A stretch of 64,000 nt of DNA from Fremontodendron californicum (Eukaryota; Streptophyta; Magnoliopsida; Malvales; Malvaceae), in assembly GCA_030761205.1 (NCBI GenBank), contig JAULJL010000035.1, forward strand, positions 14,859,001-14,923,000, read 5' to 3'. Positions 48,048-60,070 of this stretch are shown here, in pieces. Within the stretch, counting starts at the first letter, position 1. Every line of letters starts with the position of its first letter. Under the pieces are notes generated by a model that did no database searches, was not told the origin of the DNA, and was given only the letters and a program-made list of their open reading frames with translations. The position numbers and the translations under genes are program-made.

Positions 48048-49738
48048 ATATTTCCAGCTCCTAACTTAAGTAAATAGGGGTAAATTAGACATTTCGTTTT
48101 GGATTAACCTTTTAAATTTAGGATTGACATTTACTCCCAAAATTTTAGCTTGCCAATGAAAGGAAATTCCGTTTACTTTTTTGCATTATGACATTTATTC
48201 TCTTGCATTTTCCTTCTTAATTTTAGCCAACCATTTAATAAGAATAATTACATTAGTGAAATTTTTTTTTTTCCATTTATTCTCTTACATGTTCCTCCTA
48301 AATATTATACTATCTTTCACTCTTTCTTTTTCCATCTTTTCACCATTGCAATTATCTTCTCTGCGTCCTTCTCTTTATCTATTTTACTATTGTTATTAGG
48401 CTATTTCATACCAATCATTCTTATCCTTTATATTGTTTTTTATATCTGATCCTTCTGTTTCTCTTTTGCCCAAACCCCCCCAAAACCACCCATCCTCCTT
48501 CTCATCATCTAAATCTAAATCTGATCATTTTTCCTCTTTTTTCTTTTGGTATCTTCTTGATTCACTCACATGATATCGTGAAAGATTTTTCACCTCAAAC
48601 CAATATTCTTTACGTTTCAATTTTATTGCTTTTTCTCTACGTACTGTTTCTTCTTGCAAAATCATGGTTTTTTTATTTATTTATTAAAGTTTCCTAATTT
48701 AGCTTCATTTTTTCCCTGGATAGTGAAACCAATGATCAACGCCTCCATGTTGGAAATCTGATAAAAAATGGGCTTTGGAATTTAGCTTTTGTTATCAATG
48801 TCTCCATGTTGGAAATCTGATCAATTGCCCTTTGAGTTGATAGTTAAGTAATTGTTTTTTTATTGTTCTATTTTATTAGAGAACTTTATGTATTAATCAT
48901 GTGTTGGATTGGTATTGTTATGTTTTTTTTTTTTAATCTTTAATTTATTTTTATTTTGGATTGTTTAATTTCTTGAAATGTTTAGTGTCAATAATAATAT
49001 TATAACGGTATGAAATAATTAAAATTATGGATTTGAGGTATTTAATAGAATTCGGGGGTAATTGAGACATTATATGTTGAATAATTTGGATTTGGTATTT
49101 TAAAAGGTAATTGTTCAATAGTTGCTTAGATTATTTCTGTGAATTGTCTTTTTATTTTCAATTACAAAAATTGTAACATAACACTTTACTGCCATATTAG
49201 AACTGTATCAATGCCATTTTTTTTTCAAATAAATCAATTTTAGGAAATAAAATTCCATCTTTAATGTTTAGTGGATGAAAAGTGCTTAATTTAAAATAGT
49301 TTTATTTAATTAAATGTCATCTATCACAAATTTATTTATTTCCTAAATTAATTTAATTATAGTAATTAATAGATGTAATCTATTTAATTGTTTTAAAATA
49401 AAATACTTAATGTAATTATTCCTACTTAATACTATTTAATCCTATGCTATAATTTCCTAATTTAATGCCACACTTTTCTCTTAAATCTCTTGAAAAAATT
49501 TCTTTGATTTTCTCTACATTTAGTTACTTTTTTAACTCTTCAGTCCTTTTATTTGTTGGTTAATTACTTTCAAAAACTCCAAATTTCATTTATAATTTGA
49601 TTGGATTATAAAAGTAATAATTTGATTAATGAAAGATGAATTCTAGCATTTACAACTCAATTGATTAATATTTTATGTCATTAATAATTTTTAAAACTTT
49701 TAAAATTCAATAATTAATGGAATCATCTTATAGAAGTC
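48048..49738. other. AT-rich intergenic DNA, no feature recognised
   Basis: Contains a pyrimidine-rich stretch 48,200-48,560 and a short direct repeat around TCTCCATGTTGGAAATCTG (twice between 48,744 and 48,821). The open frame 48,181-48,399 is low in complexity and resembles no family I know. Nothing else can be supported. Confidence 0.5.
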
Positions 49739-49746
49739 CATAACAA

Positions 49747-50956
49747 TAGGGGTGAGCAAAATCCGACTCGACTCGAAAAAACCGAAAAAAATTTCAAATT
49801 TCGAATTAAATAGTTCGGTTTATTAGAGTTATTCGGATTTTCGGATCAACTCGACTAAGTAATTTGAGTTATATAATTTAGCTAGGATTTGATTTATACA
49901 ACTCGAATAACTCAAAAATCCGAATAAGATATTTCTATACGACGTCGTTTTACTCATTTGAGTTTGATACTAAGCTTGAGTTTTGCGTTTTCCTTATTTC
50001 GTCTTCCTTTTTTACTCTTTAGCCCATTTTTGTTGGGTCATTTATTTTTGTTGTTTGTCACCATTCAGTAGAAAAATAAATTCACATGAGCTGTTGACTG
50101 CATACTTATTGTCTTAATGTTTTATCATTCATTTTTTTTCCCATTTGAAATTGACAAGTCTAGATTGAAAGTTTACATTGAATTTTTTGAATTTCAAAAG
50201 GGGAAGGCTATCACTCAATGCTTCATTCAGTTAAAGATTGAAGCTTTTGGTTGATATCATGCACATTACCAAGCTAATCAAACGATGAAATTCAAAAAAT
50301 AATGAATTCTCTTTTTTTAAAGGTCAATAGTAGAGGTGCTCATGGGCCGGGCCGGGCCGCGGCCCATTTTTTTTCTATCCAGGCCCGGGCCTGGGTCGCC
50401 CAGGCCCGCCCGTTTAGGCCAGAATCACTGTTCATTGGGATAAAAAAATAATTTTTTTTTATTTTTTTAATTAAAATTAAATAAAATAATATTATAATAA
50501 TAAAAATCACTGTTTCGGGCCGGCCCTGAACAGAAATTAGCCTGCCCAGGCCCGGCCCAATACGGGTCGGGCCGGGCGGGCCGGGCGGGCTACCCGGCCC
50601 GTGAGCAGGTCTAGTCAATAGTAGGCTATTTATTTAGTATGACAAGTCTTTGATAGTTATATTTATAAAAAAAGATAGAACACAGAAAAAAAAAATATTT
50701 GTAATTTCATAGAACTAAATTTCAAAATTATTGATATACATGCATTTACAAGATAACAGTAACATGATCTAGTCAATCAACATTTACAAGATAACATTTT
50801 AACTCGAATAAATTATTCGACTCGACTCGAATTTGTTTTAACTCGACTCGATTCGCTAAAATTTCAAATTGAGTTTGGTTGACAAAATAGGACTCGTCAA
50901 CTCGACTAATCCGAATTTTTTTCACTCGACTCGACTCAATCGAACGCTCACCCCTA
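49747..50956. mobile_element. hAT-like non-autonomous element, 1.2 kb, host of a nested MITE
   Basis: Ends TAGGGGTGAGCAAAATCCGA and, reverse complemented, TAGGGGTGAGCGTTCGATTG, both followed by ACTCGACTCGA-type repeats. Flanking 8-mers CATAACAA (49,739-49,746) and CATAACAG (50,957-50,964) match at 7 of 8. No transposase is seen. A MITE of another family sits inside (50,331-50,613), so this element is the older one. Confidence 0.82.
50331..50613. mobile_element. GGCCCG-rich MITE, copy 4, 283 bp, nested
   Basis: Perfect 8-bp duplication GTCAATAG (50,323-50,330 and 50,614-50,621). Ends TAGAGGTGCTCATGGGCCGG and, reverse complemented, TAGACCTGCTCACGGGCCGG. The open frame at 50,340-50,618 on the minus strand is a by-product of its GC-rich ends, not a gene. 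Confidence 0.92.
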
Positions 50957-50964
50957 CATAACAG

Positions 50965-53900
50965 TAACATTTGTTTCTAATTTTATCACTAATTTGCTGC
51001 AACATTGGCTAGAGTATTATTTTATCCATGAAGTATACAGAGGTTGTCACATTTTAAAATTTGCATATGCTATGTGCTAAACTCAAAAGAAATAAAAAGG
51101 AAACATATAGCTGTATTTTTTTTTTTTTTTTGTTAAAACGATATAGCATGAAAATTACTTTTTACTAATTTAAAATTAGGTTAAATTATAGACGTTATCA
51201 ATGATATTTCCATATATTTCATCTACATTTATTCATTTTCAAAAACTTGGAATTATTCCATATGATTATTATGGCAAATTTATAGCTTCAAATCAGAGTA
51301 ATTAGGGGTAAATTAGACCTTTTCAATTGAGTAAATTTAGGCAGGAACCAATCATTCTTGCAATTTTTGTTTCTTTAGAGATTATCTGATTGTGCTTATA
51401 TCAATGTCCTATCCATCACAAAAGCTTATAGGACTATATGTGTGCTGCCGTGCTGGCAACATTCATTAGGTATTAATTGAATTTATATTGGAATTTTGGA
51501 AGTTTTGTATTAAAATTTATTGTGATCCTTTTTTATTTATTAGGTATTAATTTGGATTTATATTGACATTTTAATAGGTTAATTAAAATTTATTGTATTT
51601 TAAGTTTGAAAGAAGTTACCTTCTTTTTTTAATTTTCTGTTACTTATTAATTATATTTTCAATTTTATATAAATAACCTCTAAATTATTTATTTCTAGAG
51701 ATTAGAATTACTACCTCTTTCTTTAATTCCAAAAGTTTATTGTTTCGTAAACGTGAAGGATTTGTGGATTCACTATGAACAAGTATTTCTTGATTTATTA
51801 GAAATTTTTTGTGGTTGCCCTTTCTCCATCCAAAAATTATATTATGTTTTGGTTTATTCATGGGATATTTTAAAATTTTCTGTGGGTTTTCATTGATAAT
51901 TAAATCCATAAATTTGTTGATATGTGACTATTGTTAAAAATGTTTTGGATTTAATTAGTTGTCATTAATTATTTGTTTCATGTTTCAATCTCCAAAAAAA
52001 TTTCCACTATTTTCCAGAATTTATTTAACTAATAATTTTTTTTATTAATTTAGCTTAAATCTTTTGTTTTTCGTTTAAATTATTTGCTCTCTCTGGTCTT
52101 TCTCAATCTTTATACATAAATAATTATTTATTTTCAGTTAAAGTTGCATAGGATTTTTTTCTTTGAAAAATTTCATTTTATTTTTTGAGTTTCGATTATT
52201 TTTTAGCTGAAGTAACAGCTTCGCCTTGGAGTACTGAATTTGAATTTTGCATTATTTGGAATTTAACATCAAAGTAATTGTACTACTATCTATAATAATC
52301 ATGCAATTGAATTCGAAATTATTAGCTTTATTTTGGTAAGAAAAAAAAAAAAAAAAAACTGTTCTCAACAATTGAAAGGAGGCTTCATCCTATTTTAGGA
52401 AGCCAATTTTTTTTTTTAAAACTTTTCTAAATAGTATTGGCTCTAATTACTTTGAATTGAAGGTTGTTTTTTTTTTCCAAAGGTTGATAGGACTTTTGTT
52501 TTGATAAATTAATTACCATTAATTTATTATAATAAAAGTAATTGCTATATATATTTTTATTTCTAATTATCTATTGTACAAGAGTTTTAAAAATAACCTT
52601 AATTTGGAAGATTTAATTTGATAATTTGTTGTGAGGTTTAATTTTATGGGTAATTAATTATCATTTTAGTTCTAATTTAACCGTTATATATAGTTTAATT
52701 GTATTAAATCATAATTTTATTGTCATTTATTAAATGCTTTTTTATTGTAATTTTAATTTAATCGTTTCAATTTAACCCTAAACCTTCAAACTAATTTTAT
52801 AGTTTAATTGTATTTGACCAAATAGGAGGACGTTTATTTGTATTATATCAATTAAATAATAAAAAGCAATTAATTTTCAATAAAGAACTCAAAATAAATA
52901 CCAATTAACTTTTTTTAAAATTAGAGCTGAGGAAAAAATCAAGAAAATCAAAAATCGGTTTGAACCGTAATGTTCGGTTCGATTTTATTGAATTCAGTAC
53001 GATTTTGGTTCGGGTAATAATTATGTTTATTACCTTATCTTTTATCTTATCTTATCTTTTTTTTTAATCCATTTAAATGGCTATTTGTTATAATTAATTA
53101 ATCCTTGGTAAGGATTTTCATGTTTTCATTCACTATTTTTAAGATTTAATTATTATTTGAATTTAAAATAAGAAATAAATTTAGCATTTCGTCGAAATTT
53201 ATTGGAAAAAAAAAACTGTTTAAAAGAATGGAAATTTGTATGAATAACTTTATTTTTTTCTTTGCAACGCGTTTTTATAATCATGAGTAGGCAAAATTTG
53301 AAAAAAAAATAAAAAAAATTGGGCTAATAACAATTAGAGATTATATCAATGTACAACATGGAATTTGAAATATAGTTTTTACCATTTTTAAAGACAACAT
53401 GTATGCATATATACAATGATGTAATTAAAAATATTATAATCATCTATTGCAATTAAAAATATATCATTGAGATGATGTACTTCTAACAATCTTTATTGAT
53501 TAAAGGGCAATAATAGAAAGCAATTAATTATACCAAAAAATAAAAAACAAAAATGAGTATTTTTTTTAATAATATATAAATAATTATAGCTTGAAATGAG
53601 CTTTGACACTTTTAAGTATCATAATCTTCTAAAATCTTACATTTTATCAATTTAAATTATTAGATTGGGTGATATAATATAATAAAAAGCATAACTATGC
53701 ATATAATACAAAATTTGTTATAATCTTCATGAATCATTAATATTGTGATAAGGTGCTAAGCAATATGTAATTAAAATTTCTATTTGACTTTGAAAACAAT
53801 TCTAAAATATATGAATTCTTGATATGGTTAATTTAATTAATACAAATAGTATTAAATTGCACTTAATATACAAATAAATTTTGTATTTCGCTTATTTTAA

Positions 53901-55620
53901 AAACCAAAAATATGATATGATGATATGATTCTTTTGGTGTTGTTTAAGGCATTGCTCAAATTTTATTTACAAATAAATTGACCACTTTCTTAATTTACCA
54001 ATCTTTTTACTTTTGGCTTTTATTACTATAATTAAAGAAAATTAAGGTGGATCATACAAAATTTCGTGACTTAACAATCATTCACCTTTTAAATATATGG
54101 AATTCCTTTACCTTTTATGAACCATCATATATGTCAATGATTTTTTTTTTCTAAATTAATAAATAATTATTTAGATAGTTAAAGTAAAAGGATTATAGTG
54201 AAATTTATCACTATATTATGATTTCGTATTAAATTTTGTCATGATTGAAGTATAAATTTGGTCCCTCTACTATCTCAATTTTGTTGTTTTAGTCCTACTT
54301 CAATTTTATTAAATTTATTTCTTGCACCTTTTATTTAATTTTTTACATTTTTTTTATCATTTCATGTTTTATTTATCTAATAGATAAATAGAAGACATCA
54401 CTATTTTAATATTATGTATCATTAATAAATATTTTGAGTGTTTCAAATCTTAAATACAACATTTTTCTAAGGCTTTTGATTAATTTTTTTTTTAATTTAT
54501 TACTATTTTTATCATATTATTGTTCTTTTATTTTAATTATTTGTTTTTAAATGAGAATAATAGTTATAGTATTTAACAACTTTTTTATTATGAAATCATT
54601 TTTAATATTAAATTGATAATAAATTTAAATATTTAGATCCAAATTTTAAATTAAAAAAACATTAAAAGGTCGATCCCGCATCGCGGGATTATATTCTTAA
54701 TTTATTACAAAATCAAAGTTCAATGAGCATTAATAGAAATTAACTATGAATGTCTTAAGCAAATAATTAGCAACAAACTTGATGACCATTATTGCAATTG
54801 CTATAAAAAAAATGGAGATGAAATCTGATAATCTATGTATTTGTTTTGTGTTCGTTTTACTTTTTACATTATAATCGCGTTTAAAATATTATATATATAA
54901 TATAAAATTTGACACTATAATAATTTATATTATATAAATTTTGACATATTAATAATTTGTATTATATAAATTTTTTCACATTCTTTTATTCATATCGTGT
55001 TTTATATCATATTTTAATTATTTTTTCGTGTTAAATAAAAAAGAAAAGAAGGATGCAAGACTTAAAAAAATGGATAAATTTGAAAAACATACCATCAACA
55101 ATACAATAATTGTTAAATAGTATAATGAGTAAGAATTATTTGAAAAAAATAAAAAAATAAAATATTGTTAGGAAGAAAATTGTAAAAACAAAATTACCCT
55201 TGATAAAAAAACTTTCTCCTCCCTTTTTCTCTTATTTTTTAATTGAAAATAAAATTTTGAAAATAAAATTTTTTAATTTAAAAAAAATATTTATATTTTT
55301 TAATTTACTTTTTTAATTAATTTTTTTTTAAATAATAAAAATAATATTTCTAAAATGATTTTTTTATTTTTTTAAATTTTAAAAAATAAATATTTAAATA
55401 TTTTATTTTTAATTAAAATTTTTAAAAAAATAATATTTTCTGAATGAGAGAAAAAAGGAAAAGAAAATTTTTTCGGGTAATTTTATCTTTACACTATCTT
55501 TCCTAATAATTTTTTATTTTTTTATTTTTTTCAAGTAACTCTTGCCCATTAAATTATTTAACAATTATTTTAGATTTACCCTAAAAATTTCCAAAAATAA
55601 GACATAAAGCTACAAAACTA
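50965..55620. other. Long AT-rich intergenic region
   Basis: No gene was recognised on either strand over about 4.6 kb; open frames are short and A/T-biased. At 54,673-54,689 a perfect hairpin ATCCCGC-ATC-GCGGGAT is followed by TATATTCTTAA; it resembles a Helitron 3' hairpin but lacks a proper CTRR end. A CGTGTT-type dispersed repeat is visible near 54,815-55,030. Poly-A/T tracts and low-complexity TTTTTAATTT runs fill 55,200-55,540. Confidence 0.6.
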
Positions 55621-55635
55621 ATTTGCCCTTTTGGC

Positions 55636-55643
55636 TTTATATG
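55636..55643 (+). promoter_or_regulatory. Possible TATA box of the BORCS8-like gene
   Basis: CTTTATATGCC lies 25-60 bp before the likely transcript start, which is followed by the leader with AAACAAACAAACAAACAGAG. Supported only by position and sequence. Confidence 0.3.
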
Positions 55644-56621
55644 CCGTTGGTTTATTTCTAATGAACTTATTACTATATACCAAAAAAAACAAACAAACAA
55701 ACAGAGCTTCATATAGGAAATCAAGAATTTTCTTTACTCTCCAAGTTTGAAGTTTGAATCTTTCTACTTTTGATCAAGAACTTGAAGATTGTTTTTCTTC
55801 TTTGGCAAATTTAACTGTTCTTCTAGCGATTTTTTTGGTAAGTAATTTCCCTCTTTTTAATTGAACAAATCAAAGTAGAAAACACATTTTTTATTTCTGG
55901 GTTTTTGTTATTTTTTTTTTATGTTTTAATGTGGGTATTGATTTAAATGCCTTATCTTTTTTGTTTAATTCAATGGGTTATTTTGGTTTTTGCTTAATTG
56001 AAGATGCCTGGTTATGGATTTTGAAGAATTTCTGCTTGATTTTTTCTGAGATTTTTTTTTTTACATTATCTAGGAAAGATTGTGTGGGAATGAACATAGA
56101 TAGATCCTTTGGTAAAGAATTTGGCACTTTCTTGTCAAAATTAAGTTTGTGAATTAGGGTTCTAAAACGAGTAATGGGCATAGTTTGAATTATTTTTTGG
56201 CCTGTACAGTTCGAAACATAGAACCACTAGCAGCCATGAATAAGGTCTGTGATGAGGAGTCTTGTTCAAATTGGGGATCAATATTACTGTAATCGTTTCT
56301 GTTTACATCACTTTCTTAGGGATTATAGTGGGAGTTGAGAAAATGCGAATCGGGACATTGATTGTAGGGGTGAAATTTGCCATTTCCCTTTGTAGTTGGA
56401 AAAAAAAAAATGATAATTTTGTTAATTAAATACTCAGATAGGTTAGTTTTCTGTTACTTTTTTAATTTATTTTTCCAGATGAAATATAAAACTAATGGGC
56501 AGTTCCTGCATTGATAAATTTTCCCTATATTCAGGCCAGTTTTTTCTTTTATGTTGCATTTCTCTTTTAAAATTTCCCACTTTGATATGCATTTCCATTT
56601 GAGATTTTTGACAAACCAGTG

Positions 56622-56651
56622 ATGAACTGTCATTCACCTTCAACAAGATGA
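56622..56651 (+). promoter_or_regulatory. Ten-codon upstream reading frame overlapping the main start as ATGA
   Basis: If the intron ends at 56,619, the first ATG in the exon is at 56,622 and its frame (9 codons plus TGA) ends at 56,649-56,651, overlapping the main ATG (56,648) by sharing ATGA. It could modulate translation by termination and reinitiation. It would vanish if splicing used the acceptor at 56,647, so its reality depends on the splice site. Confidence 0.35.
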
Positions 56652-57475
56652 ATGGATTCTCCACTGTGGACGGCTTTGTGGAGATAACCGAATCCCTGGC
56701 AGAGATGATCAAGTACATGGCAAATGAACCCTCGGTGGGTCTTTTCTACGTTCAAAAGCACACGCAGAATGCAGTTCCGAATGTCGTTAATCTCAATAAT
56801 CATGTTGCAGAAAAGTCCCGTGAAGCAACTTTGCACACAGAGGACTTGGAAGATTCTATCACCATGGTGAGGTCAATGAAGGAATGTGGCTTCCCCATTG
56901 CCGATGAGATGATAAAGGACATTACGAATTCTCTAAGGTTAATGTCAGCGAAACAACCGAAGAGAGGATCAATCCACAGTCCTGGTTCAAGCTTTCAGAT
57001 GAGAAGAACTAGCTCTTGGGGACCAATGTCTTGGGGTCATGGTTCTGGAAATGTCCAGCAGGATGGAAGTAATTATTTCTCAACTGTAATCAAATCAGCA
57101 AAACAGAAGGCAAGCAATTTTAAGTGGCCACAACTTGAGTCCAAGGAAGAGATCGAAACTGAGCCCCAGAAGCCGCTTTTATGTCCTGCTCCGCCATTAT
57201 CGGTTGCATCTGCCAGCACTAGTTCAATTCCTGATACAGAAGCTGATGAGCTACCCTTATCCAATAAAATGGCAGATGAACTCCATGAAGAAGAAGAAGA
57301 AGAAAAGGTAGAAACTGAAGATGATGTCAAACTGTTACATCGTAATTTATCGTTCCTGACCGAAAACTTTGATGATTTCAAGGCTGATAAACAAGCTAAA
57401 TTAGAACAATGGTTGGAAGGAACTGAAGGCAAATTGGATAAAAGCAAGGGAGAAAGTGACACAGGTGGGCTTTAG
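56648..57475 (+). CDS. MEF2BNB/BORCS8-family protein (plant homologue), 275 aa
   Basis: The N-terminal third matches the MEF2BNB (BORCS8) family: GFVEITESLAEMIKYMANEP, then SVGLFYVQKHTQNAVPNVV, HTEDLEDSITMVRSMKECGF and PIADEMIKDITNSLRLM. In animals BORCS8 is a subunit of BORC, which acts on lysosome positioning; the plant role is less clear, so function here is by family only. Residues 1-105 hold the helical domain; residues 106-155 are Ser/Gly-rich (RRTSSWGPMSWGHGSG); residues 195-235 are acidic (HEEEEEEKVETEDD), followed by a C-terminal helix (FLTENFDDFKADKQAKLEQW). No signal peptide or membrane segment is seen. The frame is open upstream to 56,618 (DELSFTFNK precedes the Met), so a short upstream coding exon is possible; the ATG at 56,648 is the first in-frame Met. 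Codon use and complexity differ sharply from the surroundings, which supports a real gene. An antisense open frame at 57,073-57,462 is a shadow. Confidence 0.85.
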   Translation: MNGFSTVDGFVEITESLAEMIKYMANEPSVGLFYVQKHTQNAVPNVVNLNNHVAEKSREATLHTEDLEDSITMVRSMKECGFPIADEMIKDITNSLRLMSAKQPKRGSIHSPGSSFQMRRTSSWGPMSWGHGSGNVQQDGSNYFSTVIKSAKQKASNFKWPQLESKEEIETEPQKPLLCPAPPLSVASASTSSIPDTEADELPLSNKMADELHEEEEEEKVETEDDVKLLHRNLSFLTENFDDFKADKQAKLEQWLEGTEGKLDKSKGESDTGGL

Positions 57476-57560
57476 CTTTACAGTATTTGGATTGAAAAAG
57501 AAGATTTGAGTTTTGTAAATACTGTTGTTTGTTATAAAAATATCTCCAGATAATGATTAT

Positions 57561-58200
57561 ATACATATGATTGATGGTTCCATTTATTCTTTAATATCAA
57601 AACTAAATTGCAGTTTTCACTCTTATTGTTCTTGCTTGTTCTTGAAACAGTTTTGACAGCTCAAGGTTTATATCCTTTTCAAGTGTGGTTTTAGAGGGCT
57701 GGCATCTCTAATCATTGCTTGCTCGTAATAACCCACTTCAAGATATAGAAGTTCCCTTCTCGGTCGTATTGAGAGATTATGGGTTAGTTTAGTATTACTA
57801 TTGAAAAAAAGCTTAAGTTGAAAAAAATGAGTTTAAAAAAGCTTAAGTTGAAAAAAGTGTGATTTAAAAATTTTTAAGTGTTTGGTATTGTTGTGAGTAA
57901 TTGAAATGTCAAACAAAATATATTTAAAATAATAAAAATTTAAAGATGTAAGGATAATAAAGTTATTTTATTCAAAAGCCAATTTTTAAAGTTCAAAATT
58001 TTTATTTTTTTAGTTTTTTTGTTTGGGTTACCAAATAATGATTTTAACCGTAAAAGTTAAATTTTTTTTTACCTATTTAGTATTGCGTTTGCGATGAATC
58101 GCAATTTTTAATCTTAAAATTATGTCCAATCTATTTGGGTCATTCCAACTTACATATGTTTATGATTCCATGGCAAAGTACTTGGAGACTATTCGGGTCA
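57561..58200. other. Intergenic, AT-rich
   Basis: Contains a short tandem duplication around AAAAGCTTAAGTTGAAAAAA (57,808 and 57,837). No gene was seen. Confidence 0.5.
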
Positions 58201-58208
58201 TTCAGCAG

Positions 58209-58507
58209 TAGACTTGCTTATGGGTCGGGTAGCCCGCTCAGCCCGACAGGCTCGGCTCTTATTGGGCCGGGCCTGGACAGGATATTTTTGATCTGGATCA
58301 TCCCGGTCCGGCCATAAACAGTGTTTTTTTTTTATAATAATATTTATTTAATTTAATTTTAATTATAAAAATATATTAAAAAATATATAATATATAACAT
58401 TTTATTAAAAATGAACAGTGAATTCGAGCTTATGGACCGGGCCGGGCTTGGGCTTAGAATTTGAAAAAAATTGGGCCGCGGTCCGACCCAGCTCATGAGC
58501 ACCTCTA
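58209..58507. mobile_element. GGCCCG-rich MITE, copy 5, 299 bp
   Basis: Perfect 8-bp duplication TTCAGCAG (58,201-58,208 and 58,508-58,515). Ends TAGACTTGCTTATGGGTCGG and, reverse complemented, TAGAGGTGCTCATGAGCTGG, with the usual AT-rich centre and GAACAGTGAATTCGAG phrase. It lies about 0.7 kb downstream of the BORCS8-like gene. Confidence 0.92.
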
Positions 58508-58515
58508 TTCAGCAG

Positions 58516-60070
58516 TGACAGGGCTTTATGATTCCACAGCAAAATACCTGTTCACATGGCGGATCTTGATATTTAATTTTGAGGGAACTTATTAATACTA
58601 TATGTATTTGAACTTTTTTTTCATAAAACATACGTATCCTATTAAATTTATAATATAAAATATATATGTTTTTATATATATATATATGTAGGCAATATAC
58701 TAACAAAACATAATAAGTTCACAAAATTATATGAAGAAAAGAAGTTATAGTCGACTTAAAAAAACAGATTTAGTTCTTAGTTGGAGACTTTGAGTCTTGT
58801 CGAGAAAGCTATAATATAAATTTGACTTCTGTTAAATTTACATGATTTTCATTTAACATTTGTGAAAAACCTCTTGAATTTGTAAGTAATGATGGACGAG
58901 TATAATAAATAATAAATAGCAATATAATTTTAAGTATTTTTAAATTGTAATGCATAAAATTAGGTAATGAAGTTGCATAATAAATGAATAAAATTAACAA
59001 TTTTAATTTACAAATGCTAATTTATATATTACCAATATCAATATATGTATGTATATGTAAGGTTTTCAAAATTTTGGCCAAAAGCTCCAATTACCATCTG
59101 CCTATGCCTGTCCATCAAACCATGGATCCTTCGCAGAATAGACACTGCCACACTCAGTGCCGCCAATAGTTGTCTTATTAGATTTGCTTGCATCTAAATC
59201 TAACAATTCGTGTGATCGTTTTATGTTTCTATTTTTTTTTTTTTTTTTGTCATCATATTAGAAGTATTTTATATTTATATAGTAGTTGACAGGTTAGTAA
59301 TTTATTTTATATAAATTTTAACATATTCGTGTATTTATATCGTATTTTAGTTTTACAAAAATTAACTATGTCATCAAACTTTTTTTTTTTCATTTCTTTT
59401 TCGATACAAACAAATCCTTATATAGGACTCCAAATAAAAATAGAAAGAGGAGAATATACTTTGCAATACAATGCACCATAATGTATATGTACATAATAAT
59501 TAAGAACAAAATCATACTAATGGCATCCTTAGTAATTAGTATCTAGTCATCCACCACATGCAAAATATGCATGTATTATAACATATATGAAAATATTATT
59601 TTTTTAATGATTAAAATTTTATTATATCACATAAATAATTTTAATTAATTTAAAATTTTATATACATAACTTAAATAAAGCATAAAATACAGCTTGAATT
59701 AAATAAATATAAATATTATAAAATTATGTAAAATTAAATTAATTTTTTATTTAAATAATAAATATACAAATTAAAATAGACAAACAGAAAGATTAATTAA
59801 ATCTAATGAAAGCTCATAATCCGTTTAAACACTTTAAATCATGATGGCAGAATAACATTATTTTCTAATTAAACTTGGTAATTCGTGTATAAGTTTTATG
59901 TTTGGTGTCAGTAATATAAATATAATAAAATATTATTATAAATATTATTTTAAAAAAGATCTTTTTTGTATTTAATATATTATTTTTATTGAATTTAAAA
60001 AAAATTATATATTAATTATATATATCAATTTAACCAATGTCACTGAATACTAGTTATATTTCTCAAATAT
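58516..60070. other. Intergenic, AT-rich
   Basis: No gene was recognised. A CGTGTATTTATATCGTATTTT-like stretch near 59,195-59,370 belongs to the dispersed CGTGTT repeat. A short TATATATATATA run lies near 58,674. Confidence 0.5.

Larger units (their letters stand above)
55680..57560 (+). other. Transcription unit of the BORCS8-like gene, with 5'UTR intron
   Basis: The leader, about 55,680-55,837, is pyrimidine-rich and has no ATG near its 3' end. A strong donor, G|GTAAGTAA, lies at 55,838 and an acceptor CAAACCAG at 56,619, giving an intron of about 780 nt (T-rich, as plant introns are). A second possible acceptor, CAACAAG at 56,647, would end the intron right at the ATG. The 3' UTR runs past 57,478; the end is not fixed. 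Transcript ends are inferred. Confidence 0.55.

Noticed and set aside
48181..48399. 72-codon open frame in a pyrimidine-rich stretch
   Set aside because: Composition-driven hydrophobic peptide with no start context, splice partner or family resemblance.
55931..56152. 73-codon open frame upstream of the BORCS8-like gene
   Set aside because: It lies inside the likely 5'UTR intron, is T-rich and low in complexity, and resembles no family.
57073..57462. 129-codon minus-strand open frame (serine-rich)
   Set aside because: Antisense shadow of the BORCS8-like coding region; serine runs mirror the glutamate and other codons of the sense strand.
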